64,000 nucleotides of DNA from Aliishimia sp963922415 (GCA_963922415.1 CAWUIP010000007.1:1-64000); one strand, 5' to 3'. Counted from the stretch's first letter, positions 43,777-53,892 are shown. The notes: generated by a model from the sequence alone, not told the origin. A program made the numbers and translations.

Positions 43777-46700
43777 CTAAGTAGCCACACGATGACCGTC
43801 AAGTCGCGCTGCGCGTGCAAGCGCATCCATCACCATATTTTGTGGAAGTGACATAAATCTGGTCTCCGCGGTCCATAAAATACCGGTTTCAACACTGCGA
43901 TCAGGATAGATGTCTTTCAGTAGGCGTGCGTAAGCTCCCATCTGTCGCAACAGTCCCTCTGGACACTCTTCTGGCGACTTCGGAACAGCTTGGTTTGTTT
44001 TGAAATCGATGACGTGAACTGTTGTCGGGGATACAATCAGGCGGTCGACGATACCATGTACAGCAACGCCGTTTATCTGACCCGCAAGCGATGCTTCGGA
44101 AAGCCCATTAGGATCGAATATCCACCTGAGCGTTTCCGCGTTAAAGACGCGCAGGACTTGCCCCAACGCCGCGTCTGCAACTCTTGGCAAAAGATTGCTC
44201 GGCACAGGTATATCACGGCACGCTTGCTCTGCGTTTTCTGCCTTGGCTGCGGCTTCCAGCATTAAATGCATATAGGTACCGCGCGCTTTTGCGATGAGTT
44301 CGTCTTGGCCCAACTCTGATGGAAGGGCCTTTGCTCCGCCCAGATCAGAGGGTGATAAGGGGTCGTCGCGGGCAGGGAATGTTTCGACCGCAGCATTGAA
44401 AAAAGGCTCTAACATCGAAGTTTCGGTCGGATTCTTTAACGCGGGGACCGCCGCGTCTACTGTCCAGCACCCATGTTCCAACCTTAACCCGGGCCCAGTC
44501 GGATGATCGAATGTGGCAGCACCTAGTTTGTGCATTCCATCCGCCACACAACTGTGCCAATCGGACCCGTCTTTGCTGACCTGTCCAGCACCAGCAACAA
44601 TCAACCAAGTTTCCGCCCGCGTCATGGCAACGTAAAGCAACCGCTTCCGTTCGTTCTGATCCGCGTCTTTACGGGCCTCCAACAGAGACGCCATTGCTGC
44701 AGGCTGATCGCTCGCGTTGACACGCCATAAGGGCACGGTCGCGCTGTTCAGTATCTCGTCTTTGACGTCGAGCTTTCGACTTGCACAGTCAGGCAAAATC
44801 ACAATTGGAGCTTCAAGACCCTTGGCCCCGTGAACGGTCATAACGCGGATCAGGTCTGCGTCGGTTTCAATTTGGCGTTTTATCTCTAGATCGTCCGCCT
44901 GCGCCCAACTCAGAAACCCTGTCAAACTTGGGATATTGTTCGCCTCATACGTCAGCGCCTGTGCCAAAATTGCGTCGATCCCGTCTTCTGCCTCGGACCC
45001 GAGGCGGCCAAGCAACTTTTGCCGGCCACTGTGGCGTGTGAGGATCCGTTCCAGCAGCTCATAGGGTCGCAAGAAGTCGATCTGATTTCGAAGATCGATA
45101 AGCGCATCAAACGTTTTCGGATAGACATCGCGCTGATTTCGCAGCCGCTCCCATAGCTGGGCCTCTTTTCGATGGTGCGCCAGCGTAAAGACGTCTTGTT
45201 CGCTCCAACCAAAAAGCGGTGACCGCAACGCAACCGCAAGCGATAGGTCGTCTTCTGGTGTGACAAGGAAATTCATAAGAGCCATCAAGTCACGCACGGC
45301 GAGTTCAGCCCCGACACGCAAACGGTCGGCGCCCGCGATGGGAAGGTTTAGGCTTTTGCAGGCCCTAATTAGCTCTTTGAACAGCGTTGATCTGCTTTGA
45401 ACCAAAATCATAATATCGCCGGGCTGCACGGCGCGTAACCGGTACCCCTTGGTATCATCTCCGTCCGGGATCATCGCCGGGCTCTCTTGGTTCAGCATTT
45501 CGGCGAGCATTTCCGCGACCGACTTGGCCAGCTGGACTGTATGATGGGTTTCGGAAAGGCGATCTATGGGATCGATCCATGGCGGATCTTCGGGCGTCAA
45601 AACAGGCTCTAATAGAGGCCATAGATCGACGCGACCCGGTTTCTGCCCGTGAAAGGCCCGGTGCTTCTCGTCTGGTGAAAAGCCAGCGGTCGCCTCAGTT
45701 TCAAACGTCGCGTCCACCGTTTGTAGAATTGCAGCCGAAGACCTAAACGAAAATGCCAAGGATCGGCTTTGAAATGGCGCGCCGACTTGCTGGAGCTTTG
45801 TGCCGAACTCGCGTTCCATTTCGTCAAAGGCGTCTGGAACGGCGCCTTGAAACGAGTAGATCGATTGTTTTTTGTCACCGACGACAAACATCGTGCGCGG
45901 CGCGTCATGTGATTGCTCTGCCCCGCTGGTGAACTCTTGCAAAAGTAGGCGGATCACGTCCCATTGCACCGGGCTGGTGTCTTGGGCTTCGTCCACCAGC
46001 AAGTGCCGCACACCGCCATCCAACCGATACAGGACCCAAGCTGCAACGTCCGCACGGCTTAACAGCGCACGTGTTGCGTAAATCAGATCATCGAAATCCA
46101 ACCATCCGCGCAACTGCTTTGCTTCGGCGTAGCGGTGCAAGAACCGTTCGGCAAATTGCGTCAACGCCCATGACTGATCTGCTGCACAGAAGGCGCGCCG
46201 TTGTTCTTCGGCGGCCACCAACCGTTCGGCAAGATCATGAAGCGGCTGATAACTCTCGCCTAGGGCTTCCACCACACGTTTTGCATCCAGCCTGTGGTGT
46301 ACTTTTGATCTGTTAGCGCTCAGCAAAGCGGCACTGAGCTTGTCGATGGACAGCGGTGACGATTGCAAAGCATTCGCCAGTGCTGTTGCAATTTTGGCGT
46401 CAGAGGCCGTCTCGCCAGCGAGGATGGGAACGACACGTTGAACAAGGTCGGCTTCGCCGCCAAGCAGCGTGGATTGTGCAATTTTCTCTAGAGTTGAGTT
46501 GCTTTGTAGCCCGAGCGCGGCACAAATATCGTCCCATGACGTCGCCGTCGCGTATTGCGCGCGGCTGCGGACCAGAGTCTGTAGCAGCTTCGAAAAGTCG
46601 CTTCCTGTGTACCGAACAGCGACAGCGCCGACGAAACTTGCATCTGCGCCAGAAGCCATCTGTTCTACGATTTCGCTTTGAAGAAGTTCGGCTGTACGTT

Positions 46701-47151
46701 CGTCCATTTCTTCAAAAAGCGGACTAACTCCTGCTTCCAAAGGAAACCTGCGCAGCAGACTTGCGCAGAACGAATGAATGGTTTGGATCTTCAATCCGCC
46801 GGGTGTTTCGATGGCGCGCGCGAACAGGGTCCTGGCATGGGCCAGGGCTTTGTCCCCGACAGCTTCGTCTTCGCCTAGATCAAACAGTGCCTGACGCAAT
46901 TGATCGGGCGACAGCATCGACCAAGAGCCTAAACGTTTAAAGAGCCGGTTCTGCATCTCTGAAGCGGCCGCTTTGGTGTAAGTTAGGCAAAGAATTTGTT
47001 GCGGATCGACGCCCTTCAAAAGCAGTCGTGCAACGCGGTCTGTAAGAACGCGCGTTTTGCCAGACCCTGCATTGGCAGACAGCCATGTTGATCCGCCCGG
47101 GTCGGCCGCACGGACTTGCGCTTCGGTCGCCTCATTCCGGTCTGCCGTCAT
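43777..47151 (-). CDS. addA: Double-strand break repair helicase AddA
   Basis: A 1124-residue UvrD-type helicase-nuclease. Helicase motif I is 'SANAGSGKTRVLTDRVARLLL', motif II 'LLVDEAQDTSPVQWDVI', and later motifs 'VVGDKKQSIYSFQGA' and 'VMTVHGAKGLEAPIVIL', 'RLLYVAMTRAE'. The C-terminal RecB-type nuclease has Asp-Phe-Lys-Thr-Asn in 'VHVIDFKTNQAVP'. With AddB it resects breaks for RecA loading, replacing RecBCD as usual in Alphaproteobacteria. It is coupled to addB by a 4-bp overlap. Confidence 0.95.
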   Translation of the reverse strand: MTADRNEATEAQVRAADPGGSTWLSANAGSGKTRVLTDRVARLLLKGVDPQQILCLTYTKAAASEMQNRLFKRLGSWSMLSPDQLRQALFDLGEDEAVGDKALAHARTLFARAIETPGGLKIQTIHSFCASLLRRFPLEAGVSPLFEEMDERTAELLQSEIVEQMASGADASFVGAVAVRYTGSDFSKLLQTLVRSRAQYATATSWDDICAALGLQSNSTLEKIAQSTLLGGEADLVQRVVPILAGETASDAKIATALANALQSSPLSIDKLSAALLSANRSKVHHRLDAKRVVEALGESYQPLHDLAERLVAAEEQRRAFCAADQSWALTQFAERFLHRYAEAKQLRGWLDFDDLIYATRALLSRADVAAWVLYRLDGGVRHLLVDEAQDTSPVQWDVIRLLLQEFTSGAEQSHDAPRTMFVVGDKKQSIYSFQGAVPDAFDEMEREFGTKLQQVGAPFQSRSLAFSFRSSAAILQTVDATFETEATAGFSPDEKHRAFHGQKPGRVDLWPLLEPVLTPEDPPWIDPIDRLSETHHTVQLAKSVAEMLAEMLNQESPAMIPDGDDTKGYRLRAVQPGDIMILVQSRSTLFKELIRACKSLNLPIAGADRLRVGAELAVRDLMALMNFLVTPEDDLSLAVALRSPLFGWSEQDVFTLAHHRKEAQLWERLRNQRDVYPKTFDALIDLRNQIDFLRPYELLERILTRHSGRQKLLGRLGSEAEDGIDAILAQALTYEANNIPSLTGFLSWAQADDLEIKRQIETDADLIRVMTVHGAKGLEAPIVILPDCASRKLDVKDEILNSATVPLWRVNASDQPAAMASLLEARKDADQNERKRLLYVAMTRAETWLIVAGAGQVSKDGSDWHSCVADGMHKLGAATFDHPTGPGLRLEHGCWTVDAAVPALKNPTETSMLEPFFNAAVETFPARDDPLSPSDLGGAKALPSELGQDELIAKARGTYMHLMLEAAAKAENAEQACRDIPVPSNLLPRVADAALGQVLRVFNAETLRWIFDPNGLSEASLAGQINGVAVHGIVDRLIVSPTTVHVIDFKTNQAVPKSPEECPEGLLRQMGAYARLLKDIYPDRSVETGILWTAETRFMSLPQNMVMDALARAARLDGHRVAT

Positions 47152-50105
47152 ATCAGAGTTGTACTTTCAGGCGGATCTGCGTCGTCCCATTCGCCGAACC
47201 GCGCCAGATGATCATAGTCGCCGCGTGTGCGATCTGACTGAAGCATCCGGCGAGATAAGTAGTGCTGCTTCGGCTCTAAATATGCGGTGAGCAGTTCAAT
47301 CAGCCCTGTTAGGGTCTTTTGTGCCGTCATATCGGATAACGGTGCGTCGACCAATTTCGGGCTCGTACCAAGCCCGATGTAGGTCGCCGAGATAACAGGC
47401 TGCGGACCAAGATCGGTAAATGCGCCGTTTTCAACCATTGCGGCCTCAAGCAACAATTGTTTGTCGAAGATCCGTTGCTCACTCTGCGTCGGTGGCGTGC
47501 CAGTCTTGTAGTCGTAGATCGCGGCTGCGCCGTCGGTGGTCCTGTCGATGCGATCTGCGCGCGCCGTGAGTTGTCCGCCGACCTGGGGCAGGCTCAAACT
47601 CCCCTGTGCACCGCGCTCCATTGCAACGGGCACGCCATTCTTTTGCCGCTTCAGTTCCTCTTCAACGATCCAATCTGCGATGCGGCTTAACCGACCACGC
47701 CACAACGCACGTTCCAAATGCCATGGAACATCGGCAGCCAGAATTCCGTCTGCGATTTTGAGCAAGCCGCTTGGTGTTAAGATGGTTGGATCCTCACCGG
47801 CTTGTGCCACGAAATCGTGCATGATGTCGTGCAAGACGATCCCACGCTGGGCTGCATCAGGTTGTTGAACCAATGGGTCGAGTTTGCGCAGTCGTAAAAT
47901 ATGCCGCGCGTAAATGGCATAGGGGTCCCGGATCAAAGTTTTAATCTCGGTCACAGAGAACTTGCGCGGTCTCGAGGCGACGGGCGGTCGCGGTGCGGCG
48001 CGGCGTTCTGGGGTCTGCGAAACAACGGCCTCCAGTCTCGTGGCTCGGCGTTGCCACAGCGCGCCGCGCGCGCGCATAAGACTGAAGGCTTTTGGCCCAC
48101 CTTGTCCCGGCAAACCTTCCGCCAAGTTGGATATGCGGTTAAGCCATCGCGACGGCACGGTTTCATTTCCGTCGGACGTAAGCGACCGGGTCAACCATAC
48201 CTCAGGCGCGGCAACGGCCTGCTGAAAATCATGCGCCGAAAGACCTACTTGCCGCTCTGGCAGTAACAGCCCCGCCTCGACACGCATACGGCGGTTCAAC
48301 CAGGCGTCCAAGGACAGTGCGGCAGGCCATGATCCTTCGTTCAAGCTGCCCAAAATGACAAGATCTGCCCCCTGTACGCGGGCCTCTAAAGTGCCCCAGA
48401 TCATGATGCCAGGATGTACAGACTGGCTTTCACGAACTTCGCCCTGTGCCAGAACACGGCTTAGAAGTTGCGCATAGTCTGTGGCGCTCAAAAGATCAGC
48501 GTGATGTGCGTTTTGCTCCAACTCTTCAAAGGCGGCGTGGGCGGCTTGTCCGGCTGCTTTCGCCCACAGCTCCTGCCCATGTCCACCACTCAGCGCTTCG
48601 GACAGGTGCCGGTGCCGTTGGAGCCATTCCTGCAAGGGCAAGGATGTGTCGACCCGTTGATTGCACAACGTATCTGCCAGGATTTGCCCCCACGCGGTTA
48701 GGTCAGTTTGATCTTCGCGTGCTGCCGATTCTTTCTCGACAAACTTCAGAAGGTCTTTGGCGTCTGGAAATGGCAGACGCGCCTTACGCAGCCACATCTC
48801 AAGCCACTGGGTGTACAGCCCATGCGATGGAAAGACGCCGCTCGACATCGTCAAGGGATGCTTCAACAGCGTCAGGATCATCTCTCCATCAAGCCGGGTG
48901 CAAAACAGGTCCGCAGTGTGTCGCAGAAACCGACCCGGCGCGGACAGGTGCAAAGGCAGACCCGCGCTGTCATCTGGAAGGATCCGCCACCGATCGAGGG
49001 CCGCAGCAACCTGCCGTGTCAGCAGCCGGTCTTGCGTTATTAGAGCCGCTTTTTGCCCGTCTTCTGCGGCTTGACGCAACCGCATGGCAATGCACAAGGC
49101 TTCTTCTCTGGGGGTCTTTGCCTCGACCAGCGTCAGTTTATCGAGCGTGGCGACCAGATCCGGCAGACTTGGCCCCTCATGGCACCAGTCGTCGGTCACC
49201 GGCGCCGGACGCAAGGCAAGAGAGATGAAGCGCTGACGCTCGGGATCTTGATCCTGGGCCCCGAACCAGTTCGGCACGCTCGACGCCTGGATCTCAAGGT
49301 CTTGAAATAGCTTTGCAAACCGATACTGCGGATGGTCTTCGCCAGCCAGACCCGTGTTTGGGTCTTGCAAGGCTTGCCAAATCCGATCGGGCATGTGTCG
49401 GTCAAGCCCAGGTAGAAGGACTGCGCCGTTGTCCAGACGGGCCAGTGACTTCATCAACAATGCTGTCGTTCCTCGCGACCCGGTTGATCCCGCAAGAAGG
49501 ATAGGATGATCAGGCGGGCTGTTGGACCATTGCGCAATAAGTGCTTCGATATGCGCGCGTTGACGGGCTTCAGCGTCGAACCCATCGTCGACGTTCGCCA
49601 AGAAATCATGGGCAACACCGATAAGCGTCTGCGCGACCTGCCAGTTGCCCGACGCATCGCTGACATCAAGGGCGGCGATCATTTCAGGTGTTACCGCCTC
49701 GCCTTGCATTTCGTCCATGAGAGCTGCAAGCGAGTCTACAATGTCAAACAGCGAACGGCGTCCCGCGAGGTGCGGCCGCGTCTCCAATACGGGTGCGATA
49801 AGTTGGGCCAGTTTCAAACGGCGCGCCAAAGGCGACCGTTTAGGGTGCCGTGCCTGGGGCGGCAAGAGTTGTTCTATTTGCCCCAGCAATAGAATACGCG
49901 GCAAAAATCCAGCGGTGCCCTGCGCAAAGAGTGTGGTGATACGGCGCGCCATACGTGCTGTGTTGACGATAAGCGTTACGCGGGACATTGCCTCTGGTTC
50001 GGAAACTGCGAGACGCGCTTTCAGGCCGTCCACCACTGCTTTCGCAAAGTCGACCCCCAGCGATTGGGCAAAGACCCGTGGTGTACGGGGCCCTAGATCA
50101 AGCAT
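47148..50105 (-). CDS. addB: Double-strand break repair protein AddB
   Basis: A 985-residue partner of AddA of the alphaproteobacterial type. The helicase-like N-terminal part is degenerate (no classical Walker A at the N-terminus; 'LLAGSTGSRGTTALLMKSLA' stands near residue 205). The C-terminal RecB-like nuclease has Asp-Tyr-Lys-Thr-Gly in 'AAIYDYKTGTPPT', preceded by 'KFSVTEIKTLIRDPYAIYARHIL'. Its start overlaps the murU stop by 8 bp. Confidence 0.92.
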   Translation of the reverse strand: MLDLGPRTPRVFAQSLGVDFAKAVVDGLKARLAVSEPEAMSRVTLIVNTARMARRITTLFAQGTAGFLPRILLLGQIEQLLPPQARHPKRSPLARRLKLAQLIAPVLETRPHLAGRRSLFDIVDSLAALMDEMQGEAVTPEMIAALDVSDASGNWQVAQTLIGVAHDFLANVDDGFDAEARQRAHIEALIAQWSNSPPDHPILLAGSTGSRGTTALLMKSLARLDNGAVLLPGLDRHMPDRIWQALQDPNTGLAGEDHPQYRFAKLFQDLEIQASSVPNWFGAQDQDPERQRFISLALRPAPVTDDWCHEGPSLPDLVATLDKLTLVEAKTPREEALCIAMRLRQAAEDGQKAALITQDRLLTRQVAAALDRWRILPDDSAGLPLHLSAPGRFLRHTADLFCTRLDGEMILTLLKHPLTMSSGVFPSHGLYTQWLEMWLRKARLPFPDAKDLLKFVEKESAAREDQTDLTAWGQILADTLCNQRVDTSLPLQEWLQRHRHLSEALSGGHGQELWAKAAGQAAHAAFEELEQNAHHADLLSATDYAQLLSRVLAQGEVRESQSVHPGIMIWGTLEARVQGADLVILGSLNEGSWPAALSLDAWLNRRMRVEAGLLLPERQVGLSAHDFQQAVAAPEVWLTRSLTSDGNETVPSRWLNRISNLAEGLPGQGGPKAFSLMRARGALWQRRATRLEAVVSQTPERRAAPRPPVASRPRKFSVTEIKTLIRDPYAIYARHILRLRKLDPLVQQPDAAQRGIVLHDIMHDFVAQAGEDPTILTPSGLLKIADGILAADVPWHLERALWRGRLSRIADWIVEEELKRQKNGVPVAMERGAQGSLSLPQVGGQLTARADRIDRTTDGAAAIYDYKTGTPPTQSEQRIFDKQLLLEAAMVENGAFTDLGPQPVISATYIGLGTSPKLVDAPLSDMTAQKTLTGLIELLTAYLEPKQHYLSRRMLQSDRTRGDYDHLARFGEWDDADPPESTTLI

Positions 50106-50787
50106 TTGCGCGTTCTATTAACAAAGCTTCGGCCGGCCCAATGTTATCCGGACGACCGACATCGGCCCAACGCCCTGGATAACAGCATCCGAAACATGTC
50201 CCTTCGGCGATCAAAAGATCCCACACGGCGTTGAGGGAGAAAACCGACACTGTCACCCGCGAGAGGTTCCGTGTCTTCAAGATGTGGACGCCACCGTAGA
50301 CAACCTCCGTCCCTCGTTCGATCTTCCCATCGGGTCCAATCTTGAAATCACCCGAGCCATGAACGCCGCGTGTTGCATTCATCGGCACACAGACCAAAAG
50401 CGCTTCCATCCGATTTGGGTCCCAGTGCCTTTTTGCGAAACTGAGCGGGTTGGGGCCGGACCAAACGACATCAGGATTGTAAGTCCAAACCGGGTCGCTT
50501 GCGATTTTGGTCAATGCGTTCCGTAAACCGCCACCCGTATCCAAGATCTGCGCGTCCTCATGAACCACTTCCACTGGTTTCCCTTTAAGGTGCTGGTGCA
50601 GCGGACCAGGCCTGTAATGCGTGTTCACGACGATTGTATCAGCGCCCGCATCTTGCGCGGCCTCAATGGCGTAATCGATCATTGGCCGGCCGCAAAGCGG
50701 GATCATTGGTTTCGGAAGTGTATCTGTCAGTGGGCGCATCCGTGTTCCGAACCCAGCAGCAAAGATCATGACGGCACTGGGGGTCAC
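50098..50787 (-). CDS. murU: N-acetylmuramate-1-phosphate uridylyltransferase (MurU-like)
   Basis: A 229-residue nucleotidyltransferase with 'MIFAAGFGTRMRPLTDTLPKPMIPLCGRPMI' (the Gly-x-Gly-Thr-Arg nucleotide signature and the catalytic Lys of 'PKP') and 'EDAQILDTGGGLRNAL'. In the MurNAc recycling shortcut MurU turns MurNAc-1-phosphate into UDP-MurNAc, bypassing fosfomycin-sensitive MurA. The gene just upstream is the AmgK-type kinase that supplies its substrate (4-bp overlap), which supports the call. A generic sugar-1-phosphate transferase is the alternative. Confidence 0.85.
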   Translation of the reverse strand: MTPSAVMIFAAGFGTRMRPLTDTLPKPMIPLCGRPMIDYAIEAAQDAGADTIVVNTHYRPGPLHQHLKGKPVEVVHEDAQILDTGGGLRNALTKIASDPVWTYNPDVVWSGPNPLSFAKRHWDPNRMEALLVCVPMNATRGVHGSGDFKIGPDGKIERGTEVVYGGVHILKTRNLSRVTVSVFSLNAVWDLLIAEGTCFGCCYPGRWADVGRPDNIGPAEALLIERANA

Positions 50788-51788
50788 ACCGTCACCTGTC
50801 GCAACGTCGTCAGCTTTTCGGGTGTTGGTTCCGGCAATGTTGATGTGATCGTTTGCGTCAAAGCCTCATCGGACAATGCAGCCAAATTTCGTTCAACAAA
50901 CTCCCAAACCCGAGGAAGGAATCCGATATATTGCGGCTTGTGATCCCGCATACTCAACCGCGCAAAGATGCCGAGGATCCGCAAGTTCCGCTGTAGCCCG
51001 CAAAGATGATAGCTCTGCCTGAATGTGTCTTCAGCCAGCCCGCGTTCGCGACAGTAGTACTGGATCATTGCGGTTTCCGTTTCGGTGGACACATCGCGTC
51101 GCGCGTCCTGGAGGATCGAGACCAAGTCATAGGCTGGCGGTCCAAGTAAGGCGTCTTGAAAGTCGAGAATTCCAACGCGGGCAAGGCCCGCCCGCCCTGG
51201 GACCCAGATCAGGTTTTCAGCATGATAGTCCCTGTGAACCACCACGTCTTCGCCTTTGAGTTTTTCAAAAGTGGTCTGAAACAGGTTTTGTACATCTGCG
51301 GCGCCTTCGCATTCTGCTGTGCCTGTGATGCCGCGACGGTACCATTCAATGGACAGACCAGCCACGTCAGCCATTAGGGGTGCGTCGTAGCGGGGCAACG
51401 GCGCGAGAGCTTGTTGATGCAGGTGCACAAGGACGTCGGTGGCCGCCTGGTACATGTCGGCTTCCGGCGCCGTGTCCGCTGCAAGAACACGAGCAAAAAC
51501 CGTATCGCCCAGATCTTCCAGCGCCAAAAAACCCTTGTCTAGATCGGCGTCGAGGATTTCCGGCGCGTGAAGTCCGACCTGTCGTAAATAGCCAGCTATC
51601 TGGACGAACGGTCTCACATCCTCTCCTTTTTCGGGAGGAGCGTCCATCAGGATTACCGCGCGTGTGCCCTGCGTGGCGCGGTAGTACTTTCGGTTTGACG
51701 CGTCCCCCGCGATGATGTGGAGGGTGGCCAGATCGCACCCAAACTGCGACGCAAAAGCTGTGAGGGAAGCGTATCGGTCATCTGTCAC
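50784..51788 (-). CDS. amgK: N-acetylmuramate/N-acetylglucosamine kinase (AmgK-like)
   Basis: A 334-residue aminoglycoside-phosphotransferase-fold kinase. 'GDASNRKYYRATQGTRAVILMDAPPEKG' is the N-lobe with the ATP-binding Lys/Met region, 'VVHRDYHAENLIWV' the catalytic loop and 'GILDFQDALLGPPAYDLVSIL' the metal motif. AmgK phosphorylates the anomeric carbon of MurNAc released by wall turnover. The tsaE-amgK-murU order matches other proteobacteria. The start overlaps the tsaE stop by 4 bp. Confidence 0.87.
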   Translation of the reverse strand: MTDDRYASLTAFASQFGCDLATLHIIAGDASNRKYYRATQGTRAVILMDAPPEKGEDVRPFVQIAGYLRQVGLHAPEILDADLDKGFLALEDLGDTVFARVLAADTAPEADMYQAATDVLVHLHQQALAPLPRYDAPLMADVAGLSIEWYRRGITGTAECEGAADVQNLFQTTFEKLKGEDVVVHRDYHAENLIWVPGRAGLARVGILDFQDALLGPPAYDLVSILQDARRDVSTETETAMIQYYCRERGLAEDTFRQSYHLCGLQRNLRILGIFARLSMRDHKPQYIGFLPRVWEFVERNLAALSDEALTQTITSTLPEPTPEKLTTLRQVTV

Positions 51789-52252
51789 AGCAGGTCCTCC
51801 AGCCGCGCTTGCCAGTCTACTGTCCCGGGCTCAATCGTAAGCCGGCGCGCGTCAACACCGACCACTTGGAAACATATTTTAGTAGCGTGCTTGGGTGTTA
51901 AGACACCTAGTCGTTCGGGCCACTCGACCAGGCAGATATCTGTGTTGAAGGCATCGTCCAACCCAAGCTCAATCACCTCTGAGCTGTCCGATAGTCGGTA
52001 GAGGTCTGCATGCCAGACCGTCCCAATCGGTAAGTTGTACGTTTGGACGAGCGTAAACGTGGGTGAAGGCACGTCCTCTGGCGTGGCCATCAGGGATTGA
52101 AGAACGGCGCGCGCAAAGTGGGTTTTGCCAGATCCGATATCGCCTTCAAGCAGCACAGTGTCACGGGTTCGCAACACAGAACCGAACCTTTGCCCGAATT
52201 CGGTCATGGCGTCCGCCGACGGTATACATTGCGATAGTGCGCGCAGGGTCAT
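51785..52252 (-). CDS. tsaE: tRNA threonylcarbamoyladenosine biosynthesis ATPase TsaE
   Basis: A 155-residue P-loop ATPase needed for t6A37 modification, acting with TsaB and TsaD. Walker A Gly-Asp-Ile-Gly-Ser-Gly-Lys-Thr is at 37-44, then 'VPSPTFTLVQTY', 'VWHADLYRL' and 'CLVEWPERLG', all family blocks. Start ATG 52252 follows the PAS gene by 31 bp. The extended reading to 52342 crosses that gene's stop and is rejected. Confidence 0.95.
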   Translation of the reverse strand: MTLRALSQCIPSADAMTEFGQRFGSVLRTRDTVLLEGDIGSGKTHFARAVLQSLMATPEDVPSPTFTLVQTYNLPIGTVWHADLYRLSDSSEVIELGLDDAFNTDICLVEWPERLGVLTPKHATKICFQVVGVDARRLTIEPGTVDWQARLEDLL

Positions 52253-52283
52253 ACACCGCAGACTACTGACCAGTGACGCAGCT

Positions 52284-53819
52284 TCAAGCGCTGTCGACGT
52301 CGACCTGTGGCATAGCGTTCCGCGTTGCAACGGAGTCTTCAACGAACCGGATCATCGTTGCGCCCGATACGAGTGGGACAGCATCAACCAAATACGACTT
52401 GCCGTTATTGTGGGAGATTTTTCCCGTCCAAGCGGCACGATCTGTGAATTCCAGTACAAAATCTCGTAAATCGCCCCAGAAGGGTGACGGTGCGCTAAGG
52501 GCTTGCCAGTCGCGCAGACAATCAATGATGGTAACATCGGCAAAGCTGGCTTCAGGATCGACTTGCCACAGTTCGCGATAGGCGGTGTTAGACACTGTTA
52601 AAACACCCGTGGACGAAAAGACCGAGATCGGAGAGTCCAGGTTATCCAAAACAGATTGTCCCAGTTCCAACTCTGCACGAAAGCGACGCGTCAGAGACAC
52701 TTCTGCGCTGATGTCTTCGATCAGAAAGGCAATAGCGCCATCCGGATGAGGGCGACCGTTCACCCGGTATGTGCGTCCAGAGTCGAGTGTCCAAGTCTCG
52801 GAGTAGCGGCCATCGGCAGCTGCCGCGACCAAGTCGGCAATTTGTTGACGCCAAGAATTGTAGTTCTTGGGTTCAGGCATAAGCCGTTGATTTCTAAGTT
52901 CGTCGAAGAAGGACAGAAGGTTCGGACGCGCACTTAGAAAGTCTGCACCAAGTCCGGTGAGGTCGATGACGGCTGGATTGAACAGCACCAGCTGTCGGTT
53001 GTCATCGAAGATAGCGAGCCCAATCGGCAGATGTGCGAACGTTTTTGCGAGCGTCTGCACGAAATTGCGTTGGGCTGCTTCGGCCCGCACGATGGCATTG
53101 GCGTCTACGGCTGAATAAAAGTCGCCAGACGGAGTTTCAATACGATGAACGTCATACCAAACCGTCTGACGCGTCTTGGGCGGCGTTACGGGAATTCGGC
53201 GCGTCTTGCCAAGATCCAGCTTTGGCTCTGGCAGGCGAAACAGCGGTTGCGCATTACTTGGTGGTCGGTTGTAAACCTTTTGGTACAAGGCGTCATAGGC
53301 AGGGTTACACCACCGGACATCCCCATTGTCATCCAAACTCCAGATTGGGAATGGGGCAACATTGTTGGCGCTTTTAAGGATCTCCATCTCTTGTTCTATA
53401 AGGTGGAGCTTATGGCCAGACGCACTGTCAGATTGTGTATCGCGGGCAAGGTCAATTCTTATCCGGTTTCCCGTACGACGTATTTCTAAAACGCTGCCGT
53501 CGCTCGCATCTCTTGCGCCAAAATAGGCGATCCCGTCGCGATCGGGAGGCGGGAAGTCATGCTCCGGTACAAGAAATCTCTCCTGAAAGAGCTTGGTTAT
53601 GTCTTTCCAATCTGACGATGATCCTGCGGCGGCCAACAATGCCTCCGCTTCGACAGACGCATCCAAGAGTTTCCCATTTTCGAACAGAAAACTAAGGGCA
53701 CCGTCATCGCCATTGAACGAAAGCGTTTGCCTAGGTGGTGCGAGTGATAAAAGCCAGACCACTGCCACAGCGGCGAGTGCTCCGAACAGTAGACCTAAAG
53801 TGGCGTCTTCAATCATCAT
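52284..53819 (-). CDS. Multi-PAS membrane protein lacking kinase domain (DivL-like)
   Basis: A 511-residue protein: one N-terminal transmembrane helix (about 5-27), then three PAS-type regions (about 140-240, 255-370, 385-490) and a short tail ending in acidic residues. No DHp His or Tyr and no HATPase N/G boxes follow, so it cannot itself phosphorylate. Rhodobacterales DivL is described as a PAS protein of this kind that controls the CckA-ChpT-CtrA pathway and gene transfer agent production; this gene fits that by architecture, but the identity is inference. ATG 53819 follows GGGTGG; GTG 53828 is possible. It leads the tsaE-amgK-murU-addB-addA run. Confidence 0.65.
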   Translation of the reverse strand: MMIEDATLGLLFGALAAVAVVWLLSLAPPRQTLSFNGDDGALSFLFENGKLLDASVEAEALLAAAGSSSDWKDITKLFQERFLVPEHDFPPPDRDGIAYFGARDASDGSVLEIRRTGNRIRIDLARDTQSDSASGHKLHLIEQEMEILKSANNVAPFPIWSLDDNGDVRWCNPAYDALYQKVYNRPPSNAQPLFRLPEPKLDLGKTRRIPVTPPKTRQTVWYDVHRIETPSGDFYSAVDANAIVRAEAAQRNFVQTLAKTFAHLPIGLAIFDDNRQLVLFNPAVIDLTGLGADFLSARPNLLSFFDELRNQRLMPEPKNYNSWRQQIADLVAAAADGRYSETWTLDSGRTYRVNGRPHPDGAIAFLIEDISAEVSLTRRFRAELELGQSVLDNLDSPISVFSSTGVLTVSNTAYRELWQVDPEASFADVTIIDCLRDWQALSAPSPFWGDLRDFVLEFTDRAAWTGKISHNNGKSYLVDAVPLVSGATMIRFVEDSVATRNAMPQVDVDSA

Positions 53820-53892
53820 TTTGGCCACCCTTCACACCTAGACTTAAGATAAATTGTATCGGTTAACGAAAAATTAATTGCCCGCGAAAGGC

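Noticed and set aside
48446..49228. Open frame of 260 codons opposite addB
   Set aside because: It is within addB, rich in Arg/Pro/Ala, without ribosome site or recognisable motif.
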